DNA of 64,000 bases from CAYMZZ01 sp047600605 (GTDB lineage: Bacteria; Bacteroidota; Bacteroidia; Chitinophagales; Chitinophagaceae): positions 434,001-498,000 of the forward strand of contig JASGKK010000002.1 in the NCBI GenBank assembly GCA_047600605.1, in the 5' to 3' direction. A program made the translations under genes and the position numbers. The notes under the pieces are model-generated. The model did not search any database. It saw only the letters and a list, made by a program, of their open reading frames with translations, and was not told the DNA's origin. This document shows, piece after piece, positions 1 through 8,690 of the stretch (its first letter is position 1; each line of letters starts with the position of its first letter).

Positions 1-801
1 AATACCGGTCAGTTTGAGCGTACCCTTATTGTTGCGGAAGATAACAGTTATGTGAGCTACCTCGAGGGTTGTACGGCTCCTATGCGCGACGAAAATCAGC
101 TGCATGCGGCTGTAGTGGAACTGGTGGCGCTTGATCATGCAGAGATCAAGTACAGTACCGTGCAGAACTGGTACCCGGGTGATAAGGACGGTAAAGGCGG
201 TATTTACAATTTTGTAACCAAGCGTGGCATCTGCAAGGGTGACCATTCAAAAATATCCTGGACACAGGTAGAAACCGGCTCAGCCATCACCTGGAAATAT
301 CCCAGTGTGATCCTGAAAGGTGATCATTCGGTTGGTGAATTCTATTCTGTGGCAGTGACCAATCACCATCAGCAGGCAGATACCGGTACCAAGATGATGC
401 ATGTGGGTAAGAATACCCGCAGCCGCATTGTATCGAAAGGTATCTCTGCCGGTCGCAGCAACAACAGCTACCGCGGACTGGTGCAGGTAGGCCGCAATGC
501 CGGTAAGGCGCGCAACTTCTCTCAGTGCGATTCATTGCTGCTGGGTGATAAATGCGGTGCGCATACCTTCCCTTATATAGAAGTAAAAAACAATACTGCT
601 GTAGTAGAGCATGAGGCCACTACCTCCAAGATTGGGGAAGACCAGATATTCTATTGCAACCAGCGTGGTATTGATACCGAAACAGCTGTGGCACTCATCA
701 TCAACGGTTTTGCCAAAGAGGTAATGAACCAGTTGCCGATGGAATTTGCAGTGGAAGCCCAAAAATTACTGGCCATCAGCCTGGAAGGAAGCGTGGGTTA
801 A
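1..801 (+). CDS. sufB: SufB, Fe-S cluster assembly scaffold (5' end outside window)
   Basis: This is the C-terminal part (about 266 codons) of SufB, the scaffold subunit of the cytosolic SufBC2D complex that builds Fe-S clusters. The frame is open from base 1 (first residues NTGQFERTLI), so the gene starts to the left of the window. The conserved tail is intact, including the Cys in FSQCDSLLLGDKCG, which matches the region that accepts sulfur in characterised SufB proteins, and the HEATTSKIGEDQIFY segment. The next gene, sufC, begins 47 bases downstream in the same direction, so this belongs to the suf operon. The family call is firm; the N-terminal half cannot be judged. Confidence 0.96.
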   Translation, partial: NTGQFERTLIVAEDNSYVSYLEGCTAPMRDENQLHAAVVELVALDHAEIKYSTVQNWYPGDKDGKGGIYNFVTKRGICKGDHSKISWTQVETGSAITWKYPSVILKGDHSVGEFYSVAVTNHHQQADTGTKMMHVGKNTRSRIVSKGISAGRSNNSYRGLVQVGRNAGKARNFSQCDSLLLGDKCGAHTFPYIEVKNNTAVVEHEATTSKIGEDQIFYCNQRGIDTETAVALIINGFAKEVMNQLPMEFAVEAQKLLAISLEGSVG

Positions 802-848
802 TTCAATCATTATTTGTAAACAGAAGTGACATTAAATAGACAATCATT

Positions 849-1613
849 ATGCTGAAGATTCAGAACTTACATGCCGGCATTGAGGAAAAGAAAATCCTGA
901 AAGGGATCAACCTTGAGGTTAAGCCGGGAGAGGTGCATGCTATCATGGGGCCCAACGGATCGGGAAAAAGCACGCTGGCATCTGTGCTGGCAGGAAGAGA
1001 AAACTTTGAAGTAACAGAAGGCTCTGTTGAATTTTATGGTAAAGACCTGCTGGATCTGGCACCCGAAGCGCGTGCCGGAGAAGGTCTGTTTCTGGCGTTT
1101 CAATACCCTGTTGAAATCCCAGGTCTGAGTACTACCAATTTCATTAAGACAGCCGTAAACGAAGTACGTAAATACCGTGGCCAGGATGCACTGGATGCAG
1201 TAGGTTTCCTGAAGCTGATGAAAGAGAAAATGGGGCTGATGAATATTGATCAGTCACTGCTGAGCCGTCCGCTCAACGAAGGTTTTTCCGGCGGTGAGAA
1301 AAAACGGAATGAGATCTTTCAAATGGCGATGCTGGAACCCCGCCTGGCCATCCTGGATGAAACAGACTCCGGCCTGGATATCGATGCCATCCGTATCGTA
1401 TCCAATGGTGTAAATAAAATCCGTGGCAAAGAAAATGCTGTACTGGTGATTACTCACTACCAGCGCCTGCTCGATTATATCGTTCCTGATTTTGTGCACG
1501 TGCTGTACAAAGGCCGTATTGTAAAGTCAGGTACCAAAGAGCTGGCACTTGAGCTGGAAGAAAGAGGATATGATTTTATTAAAAATGAAGTGAACATCGG
1601 CGAAGAAGCCTGA
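849..1613 (+). CDS. sufC: SufC, Fe-S assembly ATPase
   Basis: SufC is the ABC-type ATPase of the SufBC2D scaffold. It uses ATP binding and hydrolysis to open the SufB-SufD pair during cluster assembly in the cytosol, and is not a transporter. The 254-residue protein has the usual family length. The Walker A motif GPNGSGKST lies near residues 34-42, the signature segment FSGGEKKRNE near residue 148, and the Walker B LAILDETDSGLD near residue 170, with the SufC-typical acidic DETDSGLD variant. Its TGA stop overlaps the ATG of the sufD reading frame by one base, which suggests translational coupling, although the sufD start may be 30 bases further on. Confidence 0.97.
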   Translation: MLKIQNLHAGIEEKKILKGINLEVKPGEVHAIMGPNGSGKSTLASVLAGRENFEVTEGSVEFYGKDLLDLAPEARAGEGLFLAFQYPVEIPGLSTTNFIKTAVNEVRKYRGQDALDAVGFLKLMKEKMGLMNIDQSLLSRPLNEGFSGGEKKRNEIFQMAMLEPRLAILDETDSGLDIDAIRIVSNGVNKIRGKENAVLVITHYQRLLDYIVPDFVHVLYKGRIVKSGTKELALELEERGYDFIKNEVNIGEEA

Positions 1614-1642
1614 TGCTCAGTCATACTTCAACAAACGGAATA

Positions 1643-2944
1643 ATGGATACGATCAGTTATTTTAAAGAACAATTGAATCAGTTGCCGCAAACACAACCGG
1701 CTGCCCTGGCCCGTATAAGGCAGGAAGCTGCAGATGCGTTTGTGCAACAGGGCATACCGGCTACCCGTCACGAAGAATGGAAATATACCCGCATTAGCAG
1801 TTTGTTTAATAAAGGGTTTGAATGGCCCGTCAATCAATCCGGCACTGCCGTAGGTGAAGAGCAGATGCAGGCGCTGCGCCTGCCCGGATCAGAAAAAGCC
1901 AACGAACTGGTATTTGTAAACGGCCGCTTTTCAAAAGAGCTTTCGGTGATCCGCTCTAAAGAGCTGACAGTGCTGCCGCTCGAAGAAGCTGCCGCCGGTG
2001 AATTTGAGCCTCTTGTTACAGCCCACCTGGGCCACAGCAGCGATTATCTCAAAGACGGCATCCATGCCATGAACACCGCGTTTATGCAGGGCGCTGTTTT
2101 TGTACATGTGGCAAAGAATAAAAGCATCGCCGAGCCGGTATATGCCTATCATATTACCGATGCACGCGCTGCCAACTCACTGTCACTTCCCCGCAGCCTG
2201 GTCTATGTAAGCCAGGCAGCCGAGCTGCACTGGGTAGAGACCTTTCATACCCTGGGTACACAGGAAAGCTTTACCAATCAGGTAGTGGAAATGGTTGCGG
2301 AAAAAGACGCCCGGCTGTTTTATTATAAAATACAACACGATGCGCCGCATACCAACCTGGTAAGTACAACCCATATCCGCCAGATCGGTCAGTGTTACAC
2401 ATATGCCGTCACCATTTCGCTCGACGGACATATTGTGCGCAACAACACACACGTGGTAATGGAGTCTGATCATGGTGAAGCGCATCTGTATGGTCTTTAT
2501 TTCCTCAGCGGAAATACCCATGTAGATAATCATACTATTGTCGACAATGCGAGACCGCATTGCTACAGCAATGAGTTGTACAAAGGCGTGGTCGGCGACA
2601 GTGCCACCGGCGTATTCAATGGTAAAATATTTGTACGCCAGGACGCACAGAAGATCAATGCCTATCAGTCAAACAAGAATATTCTTCTTTCCGATGCGGC
2701 CAGTGTAAATACAAAACCACAGCTGGAGATCTTTGCTGATGATGTAAAATGCTCGCACGGTTGTACTATCGGGCGGCTCGATGAAGAAGGACTCTTCTAT
2801 CTGCAGTCGCGTGGTATACCCGAAAAGCTGGCACAATCGCTGTTGCTGCATGGCTTCACCAGCGATATACTGGAAAAAATAAAACTGGATGTGATCCGCG
2901 ATTATGCAGATCAACTGATTTCTCAGCGCTTAGAATTGTTGTGA
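1643..2944 (+). CDS. sufD: SufD, Fe-S assembly scaffold subunit
   Basis: SufD is the paralogue of SufB that completes the SufBC2D scaffold and is needed for iron entry. The protein is about 433 residues. The beta-helix core is followed by the conserved C-terminal block VKCSHGCTIGRLDEEGLFYLQ, broken here at about residues 365-386, which carries the Cys/His residues typical of SufD. The frame also offers an ATG at 1613, overlapping the sufC stop, but MDTISYFKEQL from 1643 reads like the natural N-terminus, so I chose 1643. The gene lies between sufC and sufS with almost no spacing, as in other Bacteroidota suf operons. Confidence 0.94.
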   Translation: MDTISYFKEQLNQLPQTQPAALARIRQEAADAFVQQGIPATRHEEWKYTRISSLFNKGFEWPVNQSGTAVGEEQMQALRLPGSEKANELVFVNGRFSKELSVIRSKELTVLPLEEAAAGEFEPLVTAHLGHSSDYLKDGIHAMNTAFMQGAVFVHVAKNKSIAEPVYAYHITDARAANSLSLPRSLVYVSQAAELHWVETFHTLGTQESFTNQVVEMVAEKDARLFYYKIQHDAPHTNLVSTTHIRQIGQCYTYAVTISLDGHIVRNNTHVVMESDHGEAHLYGLYFLSGNTHVDNHTIVDNARPHCYSNELYKGVVGDSATGVFNGKIFVRQDAQKINAYQSNKNILLSDAASVNTKPQLEIFADDVKCSHGCTIGRLDEEGLFYLQSRGIPEKLAQSLLLHGFTSDILEKIKLDVIRDYADQLISQRLELL

Positions 2945-2945
2945 T

Positions 2946-4190
2946 ATGGAATTAACAACAGGCATACCGGTAGTATATGATATACAGGCTGTACGGGAAC
3001 AGTTTCCCATACTGGGCAGGCAGGTAAAAGGGCACCCGCTTATTTACCTGGATAATGCAGCCACCACGCAGAAGCCGCAGGCTGTAGTGGATTCGCTGTT
3101 GCATTACTACACATATTATAATGCCAACATACACCGCGGTATTCATACGCTGGCCGAGGAAGCTACTGCAGCTTACGAAGCCACCCGCGATGCAGTGCGG
3201 ACCTTTATCAATGCAGCCACCCGCGAAGAAATTATTTTTACCCGCGGGACTACGGAAAGCATCAACCTCGTGGCTTATACCTGGGGTATGGCCAATGTAC
3301 AGGCCGGTGATGAGATCATCGTTTCCGGTATGGAGCATCATTCCAATACGGTGCCCTGGCAACTGGTATGCGAGCGTAAAGGCGCAAAGCTGCGTGTGAT
3401 CCCCGTCAACGAACAGGGTGATCTCGATATGGATGCATTTCACAGCCTGCTCAGCGAAAAGACCAGACTGGTATCGCTGGTACATGTGTCGAATGCGCTG
3501 GGTACCATCAACCCCGTGGAGGAAGTAATAGCAGCGGCTCATAAGGCAGGTGCGCTTGTAATGCTGGACGGAGCCCAGTCGACCGTACACCTGGATATAG
3601 ATGTGCAGGCACTGGATTGTGATTTCTTTGCCTGCTCTTCGCATAAAGTATATGGTCCTACAGGGGTAGGCGTGTTGTATGGTAAAAAAGCCCTGCTCGA
3701 GGCAATGCCGGTATTTCAGGGTGGTGGTGAAATGATCCGTGAGGTGACTTTCGAAAAAACCACTTATAATGAATTACCTTATAAGTTCGAGGCAGGTACT
3801 CCCAATATTGCAGACACTATTGCCTTTAAAGCGGCGATCAATTATGTGACAGAACTGGGACGTGCACGTATACGTGAGCATGAAGATGATCTGCTGCAGT
3901 ATGCCACCGGATTAATCAGCGATCTGGATGGAGTGCAGATCATTGGTCAGGCAAAGGAGAAGACCAGCGTGTTGTCATTCATAGTAAAAAATGCACATCC
4001 GCAGGACCTGGGTATTTTGCTGGACAATAAGGGTATTGCTGTGCGTACTGGCCATCATTGTGCACAGCCATTGATGGACCGGTTTTGTATTCCGGGTACG
4101 GTACGTGCTTCTTTTGCATTGTACAATACCCGTGAAGAAGTGGATCAACTGGCAAAGGCTTTGAAAAAAGCCATTAGCCTCTTAAGCTGA
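2946..4190 (+). CDS. sufS: SufS, type II cysteine desulfurase
   Basis: SufS is a PLP-dependent enzyme that removes sulfur from L-cysteine, giving alanine and an enzyme persulfide that is passed to SufE and then SufB. The 414-residue length fits the family. The PLP lysine is K234 in SSHKVYGPTGVG. The catalytic cysteine is C372 in RTGHHCAQP, and the short HCAQP loop marks group II (SufS) rather than group I (IscS). The N-terminal segment YLDNAATTQKPQAV is also diagnostic. It follows sufD by one base and precedes sufE by four, so all appear to be co-transcribed. Confidence 0.97.
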   Translation: MELTTGIPVVYDIQAVREQFPILGRQVKGHPLIYLDNAATTQKPQAVVDSLLHYYTYYNANIHRGIHTLAEEATAAYEATRDAVRTFINAATREEIIFTRGTTESINLVAYTWGMANVQAGDEIIVSGMEHHSNTVPWQLVCERKGAKLRVIPVNEQGDLDMDAFHSLLSEKTRLVSLVHVSNALGTINPVEEVIAAAHKAGALVMLDGAQSTVHLDIDVQALDCDFFACSSHKVYGPTGVGVLYGKKALLEAMPVFQGGGEMIREVTFEKTTYNELPYKFEAGTPNIADTIAFKAAINYVTELGRARIREHEDDLLQYATGLISDLDGVQIIGQAKEKTSVLSFIVKNAHPQDLGILLDNKGIAVRTGHHCAQPLMDRFCIPGTVRASFALYNTREEVDQLAKALKKAISLLS

Positions 4191-4194
4191 AATT

Positions 4195-4635
4195 ATGAGT
4201 AACGAGAAAAGCATCCGCGATACGGAGTTGGAGATCATAGATGAGTTTGCGCTTTTTGATTCGTGGGATGATAAATATGAATACATCATTGACCTGGGCA
4301 AAAAACTGCCTCCGTTGGCAGCAGCGCATAAAATAGATGATAACAAAGTGCGGGGATGTCAGTCGACCGTATGGCTGGCAGCCAGTTATCGTGATGGACG
4401 GGTATACTTTGAAGCAGATAGTGATGCGGTGATTGTAAAAGGACTGATCAGTATGCTTATCCGTGTACTGTCTGGCCGCACACCCGATGAAATCCTGGAA
4501 GCACCTCTTGATTTTATCAGGGAGATAGGTATGACGACGCACCTGGCACAAACCCGTTCAAATGGTTTGTTGTCGATGGTGAAGCAGATGAAAAATTATG
4601 CACTGGCCTTTAAAATTAAAACACCACAGCCATGA
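4195..4635 (+). CDS. sufE: SufE, sulfur acceptor for SufS
   Basis: SufE takes persulfide sulfur from SufS and hands it to SufB. The protein has 146 residues, normal for the family. The acceptor cysteine is C55 in the conserved VRGCQSTVWL loop, and the N-terminal DSWDDKYEYIIDLGKKLP segment is typical. Its stop codon overlaps the start of the next gene (ATGA at 4632-4635), so the SufT-like protein is likely made by coupled translation. No cysteine other than the acceptor stands out, so the mechanism should be the standard one. Confidence 0.96.
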   Translation: MSNEKSIRDTELEIIDEFALFDSWDDKYEYIIDLGKKLPPLAAAHKIDDNKVRGCQSTVWLAASYRDGRVYFEADSDAVIVKGLISMLIRVLSGRTPDEILEAPLDFIREIGMTTHLAQTRSNGLLSMVKQMKNYALAFKIKTPQP

Positions 4636-4949
4636 TAGTAGATACAGAAGAACTGAAGCAGCGGGTGATTGCGGTTTTGCAGGGCATTTATGATCCCGAA
4701 ATACCCGTAAATATTTATGAGCTGGGTTTGATCTATGAAGTTTCTATTCTGCCGCTCAACAATGTGCAGATTGTGATGACCCTTACTTCACCTGCCTGCC
4801 CGGCCGCACAGTCCCTGCCTGTAGAGGTAGATCAGAAGGTACGTGAGCTGGAAGGTATTAATGATGTGCATGTGGCCGTGACCTGGACCCCACCATGGGA
4901 TAAAAGCCGGATGTCAGAGGCCGCACAACTGGAATTAGGAATGCTCTGA
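4632..4949 (+). CDS. SufT-like MIP18 family (DUF59) Fe-S assembly protein
   Basis: A 105-residue MIP18/DUF59 domain protein. Members encoded in suf operons (often called SufT) help mature Fe-S proteins, probably at the carrier or targeting step rather than on the scaffold. The conserved features are YDPEIPVNIYELGLIYEV near the N-terminus, the SPACPAAQSLP segment with the family cysteine near residue 56, and the VTWTPPWDKSRMSEAA block near the C-terminus. The start overlaps the sufE stop. Small paralogues of this family also occur in the paa phenylacetate pathway, but the suf context makes a Fe-S role much more likely. Confidence 0.9.
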   Translation: MIVDTEELKQRVIAVLQGIYDPEIPVNIYELGLIYEVSILPLNNVQIVMTLTSPACPAAQSLPVEVDQKVRELEGINDVHVAVTWTPPWDKSRMSEAAQLELGML

Positions 4950-4969
4950 AATTATCAATATCAAGCAAC

Positions 4970-5464
4970 ATGAAAATAACCGCACAGGAAGAATATGGCC
5001 TTCGCATTTTGATCCGCATTGCCGGATGTAAGGATAAGGAAGGGATGAGTATTCCCCGGTTGAGTGAAGCCGAGGGGTTAAGCAGCCATTATGTGGCCAA
5101 ACTGACCCGTGTATTGCGGATGGCTAAACTTATTAATAGCACACCTGGCTATAAAGGTGGTTATATACTGGCGCGTCCTGCGCAGGAGATCGTGATCAAT
5201 GATGTACTGAAAGCGCTGGGTGGAGTTATGTTTGATAAACGTTTCTGCGGTCTGCATGCAGGCTCCATGCGTCTTTGCACCAATTCAGTCGATTGCTCTG
5301 CCCGCTCGCTCTGGCAAATGATACAGGTCACAGTAGATCAGCTGCTCAATCAGGTTACCCTGCACGACCTGGTCAATACAGAAAAAGAATCATCAGAAAA
5401 GCTGCGCTTTTTGATCAGTGGACAGATGACAATGGATGGAGGACAGTTGACAGTGGGCAGTTGA
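4970..5464 (+). CDS. Rrf2-family transcriptional regulator of the suf operon
   Basis: A 164-residue Rrf2-family DNA-binding protein with an N-terminal winged helix (MKITAQEEYGLRILIRIAG, then the recognition region around GLSSHYVAKLTRVLR). Three cysteines, C93, C103 and C109, lie in the region where IscR/RirA-type regulators bind an Fe-S cluster. The spacing here is CX9CX5C, not the CX5CX5C of E. coli IscR. As last gene of the suf operon it probably senses Fe-S status and controls this operon (inference). The last 10-15 codons run through a dispersed word repeat, so the C-terminus MDGGQLTVGS is probably repeat-encoded and not ancestral. Confidence 0.9.
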   Translation: MKITAQEEYGLRILIRIAGCKDKEGMSIPRLSEAEGLSSHYVAKLTRVLRMAKLINSTPGYKGGYILARPAQEIVINDVLKALGGVMFDKRFCGLHAGSMRLCTNSVDCSARSLWQMIQVTVDQLLNQVTLHDLVNTEKESSEKLRFLISGQMTMDGGQLTVGS

Positions 5465-5545
5465 CAGAAATACCACTATCATTAGCACATTATTCACTTG
5501 TCATTATCAAATCCTCAAATCAATCAGCACATTAGCATATTGATT
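5417..5545 (+). repeat. Word-repeat element R1-left at the 3' end of the suf operon
   Basis: The block begins with degenerate copies of GACAGTTGACAG inside the last codons of the Rrf2 gene. It continues past the stop with ATTAGCACATTA-type words, and ends near the stop codon of the convergent membrane-protein gene at 5544. Bases 5441-5456 plus 5464-5493 (46 bases) match the reverse complement of 6018-6063 exactly, apart from a 7-base insertion in this copy that duplicates part of the word. It belongs to the same family as the elements at 24.65, 35.7, 40.4, 51.1, 55.8, 60.5 and 63.5 kb. Confidence 0.8.
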
Positions 5546-5906
5546 ACAGCAGATGCATCGCAAACGCAATTGTCAATCCTATATTCACCAGTATACTTGC
5601 GGCAATTACAGCAATTACCCAACGCATAGGTGCCTGTGCCAGTACCAGGCTATCGGCCATAAAAGCAAAGAGTATACCTGTTCCAAATGCGATTGGTGAA
5701 CCTCCGGTAGCGCCTGCTATACCAATCATAATTGCCGCAACTGTAACCTGGATAAAAATACCGGTTGCAGTAATGCCAATGCGGTTCTCTTCCCAAACAG
5801 GTCCGTTTCTTTTGATCCAGGCACGGAAATTTTCGAATACAGAAGTTTTATGTACAGTTGGTAAAGAAAGACCATGCTGGCGGGGATGTATTGCAGTATG
5901 TTTCAT
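5544..5906 (-). CDS. Small membrane protein, unknown function
   Basis: A 120-residue protein with no family that I recognise. The first 40 residues are soluble and basic (MKHTAIHPRQHGLSLP). Then come two to three hydrophobic segments rich in Gly, Ala and Ile, roughly residues 47-67, 70-90 and 95-118, so it is probably an inner-membrane protein with the N-terminus in the cytosol. It is convergent with the suf operon and is flanked on both sides by inverted copies of the same repeat (5441-5493 and 6018-6063). Nothing nearby suggests a substrate or partner. The open frame, codon use and clear membrane segments support a real gene. Confidence 0.7.
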   Translation of the reverse strand: MKHTAIHPRQHGLSLPTVHKTSVFENFRAWIKRNGPVWEENRIGITATGIFIQVTVAAIMIGIAGATGGSPIAFGTGILFAFMADSLVLAQAPMRWVIAVIAASILVNIGLTIAFAMHLL

Positions 5907-6000
5907 AACTGACAGATTTTATTGATAACACAAAACTAGTATCGCGCCGGAGTGAGAATAATGACAGCAGTCATTCTTGAAATTGATTTTAGACACGAAA

Positions 6001-6065
6001 ATCAGTATGCTGATGTGATAATGTGCTAATGATAGTGGTATTTCTGTCCACTGTCAACTGTCCGC
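6001..6065 (-). repeat. Word-repeat element R1-right, inverted copy
   Basis: This is an inverted copy of R1-left: 46 matching bases over 6018-6063, containing one CACTGTCAACTGTCC word pair and one ATGTGCTAATG word. It lies in the divergent region between the small membrane-protein gene and the lipoprotein gene. It is therefore the one copy in the window that is not at a gene 3' end. Confidence 0.8.
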
Positions 6066-6130
6066 TTCCTTTTCATTCCCCACATTCCGCAATTCATACA
6101 ACCTCCTTTCGGGTTTGAATCCCTGTATGA

Positions 6131-6138
6131 TAGTTTTG
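6131..6138 (+). promoter_or_regulatory. Bacteroidota -7 element for the lipoprotein gene
   Basis: TAGTTTTG matches the TAnnTTTG consensus. A TTTG lies 13 bases upstream (6114-6117), which is short, while a TTTC lies at the usual distance of 20. The ATG follows at 6182, leaving a leader of roughly 35-40 bases. Confidence 0.4.
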
Positions 6139-6181
6139 TCTGGCTATCAATAGCTATTTCATTAAATTATAAAACCTTATC

Positions 6182-7441
6182 ATGAAAATTTTTTATGCAG
6201 TGCTTTGTACAGCACTGCTGTCGGGAAGTTTTTTTTCCTGCAAAAAAGACAAAAAGGAAACAGACACCCCAGACAATCAGGTGCCGGTGGGTATTGTAAC
6301 ACCTGTGGGTACACCTGACGGTACACCCATTGCCAGCAAGACAATCGGCACAGCCGGCGGCTCTCTGCTGAGCGATGATGGCAGCGTGAAAGTAATTATT
6401 CCGGCCGGAGCACTGGCCGCCGATCAGGCGATACGTATTCAACGCATCAGCAATCAGAACCCATTGGGCAAAAACATGGCATACCGGTTTGAGCCACACG
6501 GCATACAATTCAGCAAACCGGTAAGTATCCAGTTTTCCTTTGAGGAATCGGATCTCCAAAACACCCTTGCAGAAGCACTGGCTATAGCCTACCAGGACAA
6601 TGCAGGTATATGGCAGGCGAGAGGAGGTGTTGTGCTCGACAAGGTCAATAGCACAGTGACAGCTACTGCCACGCATTTCAGTGACTGGAGCCTGTTTGAG
6701 AGTTTTTATCTCTATTTTTCCAGTGCGGTAGCTCCGGTTAAAAGCACCGTTGACCTGGAAGTATTTACAGCAGAAGATCTTTTTGTACCACTGACACCTG
6801 ATAAGGAAACACCCATCGGTAAAAAAGTAAGTATAGCAGCATCTGCCGTGAAGGAATGGAAGCTGGCAGGTGCGGGAAACCTGCGTCCAACCGGTCCCAA
6901 AGCCGTGTATACGGCGCCGGCAACAGTACCGGCATCACCCAACCCTGTAGCGGTGAGTGTAAAGCTTGATCTCAGGCAGCGGGGTGTGTTTATGCTGGTG
7001 TGTCAGATTGAGATCACCGATGATTATGGAGAAATAGAGATCAAAGTGGGTGATGGTGGCTGGAAAAAGAAGATTGCTTCCGGGGCAAACGTATTAAGTG
7101 ATAATTACTATGCTATTGCAGACTATGATGGTGATACGGAAGGCAGCTACGTATTTATAACCTGGGAAGGAGGAGTGGGAACACACCCATTTAAATCTCC
7201 AACAGAAAACAAGGGCACACATGCTCATTACCTCGTCACAGGCGGAAACAATTATGTATGTTATTATGTAAATGATCAGGACCAGCTGGTAAAGAGTGGC
7301 GGTGGTGTTACGATTACCAGCATGGGTGAAGATGACGGCTTTGTAAAAGGAACTTTTTCCATTTCTCCGGCAGGCTATGGCCCTGATCTGAAACAGAAAA
7401 TGGGGATCCAGGGAAAGTTCAGGGCAAAACGAACCTGGTAA
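6182..7441 (+). CDS. Lipoprotein with ZU5-like domain
   Basis: A 419-residue predicted lipoprotein. The signal peptide ends in a lipobox-like GSFFSC with Cys at about residue 20, followed by KKDKKETD, a charged stretch typical of Bacteroidota surface lipoproteins. Residues about 55-160 read as a ZU5-like beta-sandwich (GTAGGSLLSDDGSVKVIIP, then PAGALAADQAIRI). The C-terminal half is rich in beta-strands and Trp/Tyr, with no motif I recognise. It is probably anchored in the outer membrane. It stands alone between divergent and convergent neighbours, ending two bases before the wecA-like gene on the other strand. The function is unknown. Confidence 0.75.
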   Translation: MKIFYAVLCTALLSGSFFSCKKDKKETDTPDNQVPVGIVTPVGTPDGTPIASKTIGTAGGSLLSDDGSVKVIIPAGALAADQAIRIQRISNQNPLGKNMAYRFEPHGIQFSKPVSIQFSFEESDLQNTLAEALAIAYQDNAGIWQARGGVVLDKVNSTVTATATHFSDWSLFESFYLYFSSAVAPVKSTVDLEVFTAEDLFVPLTPDKETPIGKKVSIAASAVKEWKLAGAGNLRPTGPKAVYTAPATVPASPNPVAVSVKLDLRQRGVFMLVCQIEITDDYGEIEIKVGDGGWKKKIASGANVLSDNYYAIADYDGDTEGSYVFITWEGGVGTHPFKSPTENKGTHAHYLVTGGNNYVCYYVNDQDQLVKSGGGVTITSMGEDDGFVKGTFSISPAGYGPDLKQKMGIQGKFRAKRTW

Positions 7442-7443
7442 AA

Positions 7444-8586
7444 TCAGTCATTCAGATCGGTGTCACGTCTGCCTGATGTGGATGTGGCACCGACTAATGA
7501 ATTACGATTGGGTAGTATGCTCCGCAGTTTCCGGAGTACGAGACTCACCACAACCATAAACAAAATAAGGAAGATCAACAACCACTCCTGTCGTACTCCA
7601 TTTAGCAGGTATGACTCCAGTAGCACAAAAGCGTGAATGCTGCAGATGACCCTTGTTGTAAATGCGTGTCCGAACCCCTGGTTGGTAAGCAGGTGGTGCA
7701 AATGTGTACGGTCTGCTACAAAAGGAGAACGTCCGCGCCAGATACGCATGGCAAATACCCGAAGTGTATCAAAAACAGGAATGAGTACAATACCCAGTAC
7801 AAATAATGGGGCATGACGGATCACCGGATTATGCTGTGTTACATTGAGCTGCAATAAGCGAATGGAAAGTACGGCAACGACAAAACCCAGTACCAGTGAC
7901 CCCGTATCGCCCATAAAAATGCGGGCGGGGTTGAAATTGAAATATAAAAAGGCAAACAAGCCGCCGGCCAGCGCAAAGGCAATGAGTGCGGTATGATTGT
8001 CGCCGCTGAGAATTAAAAATAATCCGAGGGTGATCAGGCTCATAAAACCAAGTCCACCTGCCAGACCATCGATGCCATCGATGAGATTAAATGCATTTAC
8101 AATACCAACAATCGCCAGGATAGTAAAGGTATACTGTGAAAGAAGCGGTAATTCATAGATGCCAAAGAGTCCATCAAAAGAGGTGACCCGGATACCGGCA
8201 AGTGCGATTATGATAGCCAGTGCAATCTGGATAATGAATTTGTATTTGGCAGACAGATCACGCATATCATCCATAATACCCAGGCCAAGCAGCATGATTA
8301 CCGAAAAGAAAAAAGCGACCTGTGCGGGTTCATAGCTGAAAGGGAGCCATAGCAATAAGGCGATCAGCATGCCGCCGGCAATAGACAGACCTCCCATGGT
8401 AGGGATTGGCAGCTGATGTTCTTTTCGGGCAGTCGGTACATCCAGTAAATGAAACCGGCGCATAAGGCTTATTTGCGGAGGTATACTGATAAGTGTTACC
8501 ACAAAAGCAGTGGCAAAACAAAGAAGGGCATACTTATATAGATGAAAGGGCAAATCTATCTGAAGCAGGTAGAGGTGGTTTTTCAT
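7444..8586 (-). CDS. WecA/TagO-type undecaprenyl-phosphate sugar-1-phosphate transferase
   Basis: A polytopic inner-membrane enzyme of the MraY/WecA family, 380 residues. It should move a sugar-1-phosphate (commonly GlcNAc-1-P) from the UDP-sugar to undecaprenyl phosphate, the first step of a surface polysaccharide. The motifs seen are MDDMRDLS, the catalytic NAFNLIDGIDGLAGG near residue 165, FMGDTGSLVLGF near 225, and RTHLHHLL near 295. The last of these is the WecA/TagO HxHH-type loop rather than the MraY form, so this is not the peptidoglycan enzyme. No other polysaccharide genes are adjacent. The exact sugar cannot be told from sequence. Confidence 0.88.
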   Translation of the reverse strand: MKNHLYLLQIDLPFHLYKYALLCFATAFVVTLISIPPQISLMRRFHLLDVPTARKEHQLPIPTMGGLSIAGGMLIALLLWLPFSYEPAQVAFFFSVIMLLGLGIMDDMRDLSAKYKFIIQIALAIIIALAGIRVTSFDGLFGIYELPLLSQYTFTILAIVGIVNAFNLIDGIDGLAGGLGFMSLITLGLFLILSGDNHTALIAFALAGGLFAFLYFNFNPARIFMGDTGSLVLGFVVAVLSIRLLQLNVTQHNPVIRHAPLFVLGIVLIPVFDTLRVFAMRIWRGRSPFVADRTHLHHLLTNQGFGHAFTTRVICSIHAFVLLESYLLNGVRQEWLLIFLILFMVVVSLVLRKLRSILPNRNSLVGATSTSGRRDTDLND

Positions 8587-8690
8587 TCCGAATCCCGGTT
8601 TCTAGGTTATTGGTTCTTTCAAGCAGGCCGGTGGCCTACACTAAAACCTCATATAGCTGTTTTTTATTGTGTAACAGGTCTGATTTCAGC

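Noticed and set aside
2952..3644. 230-codon minus-strand open frame over sufS
   Set aside because: It is a shadow of a conserved gene; the residues (many Cys, His, Tyr) are those expected from the reverse strand of sufS codons.
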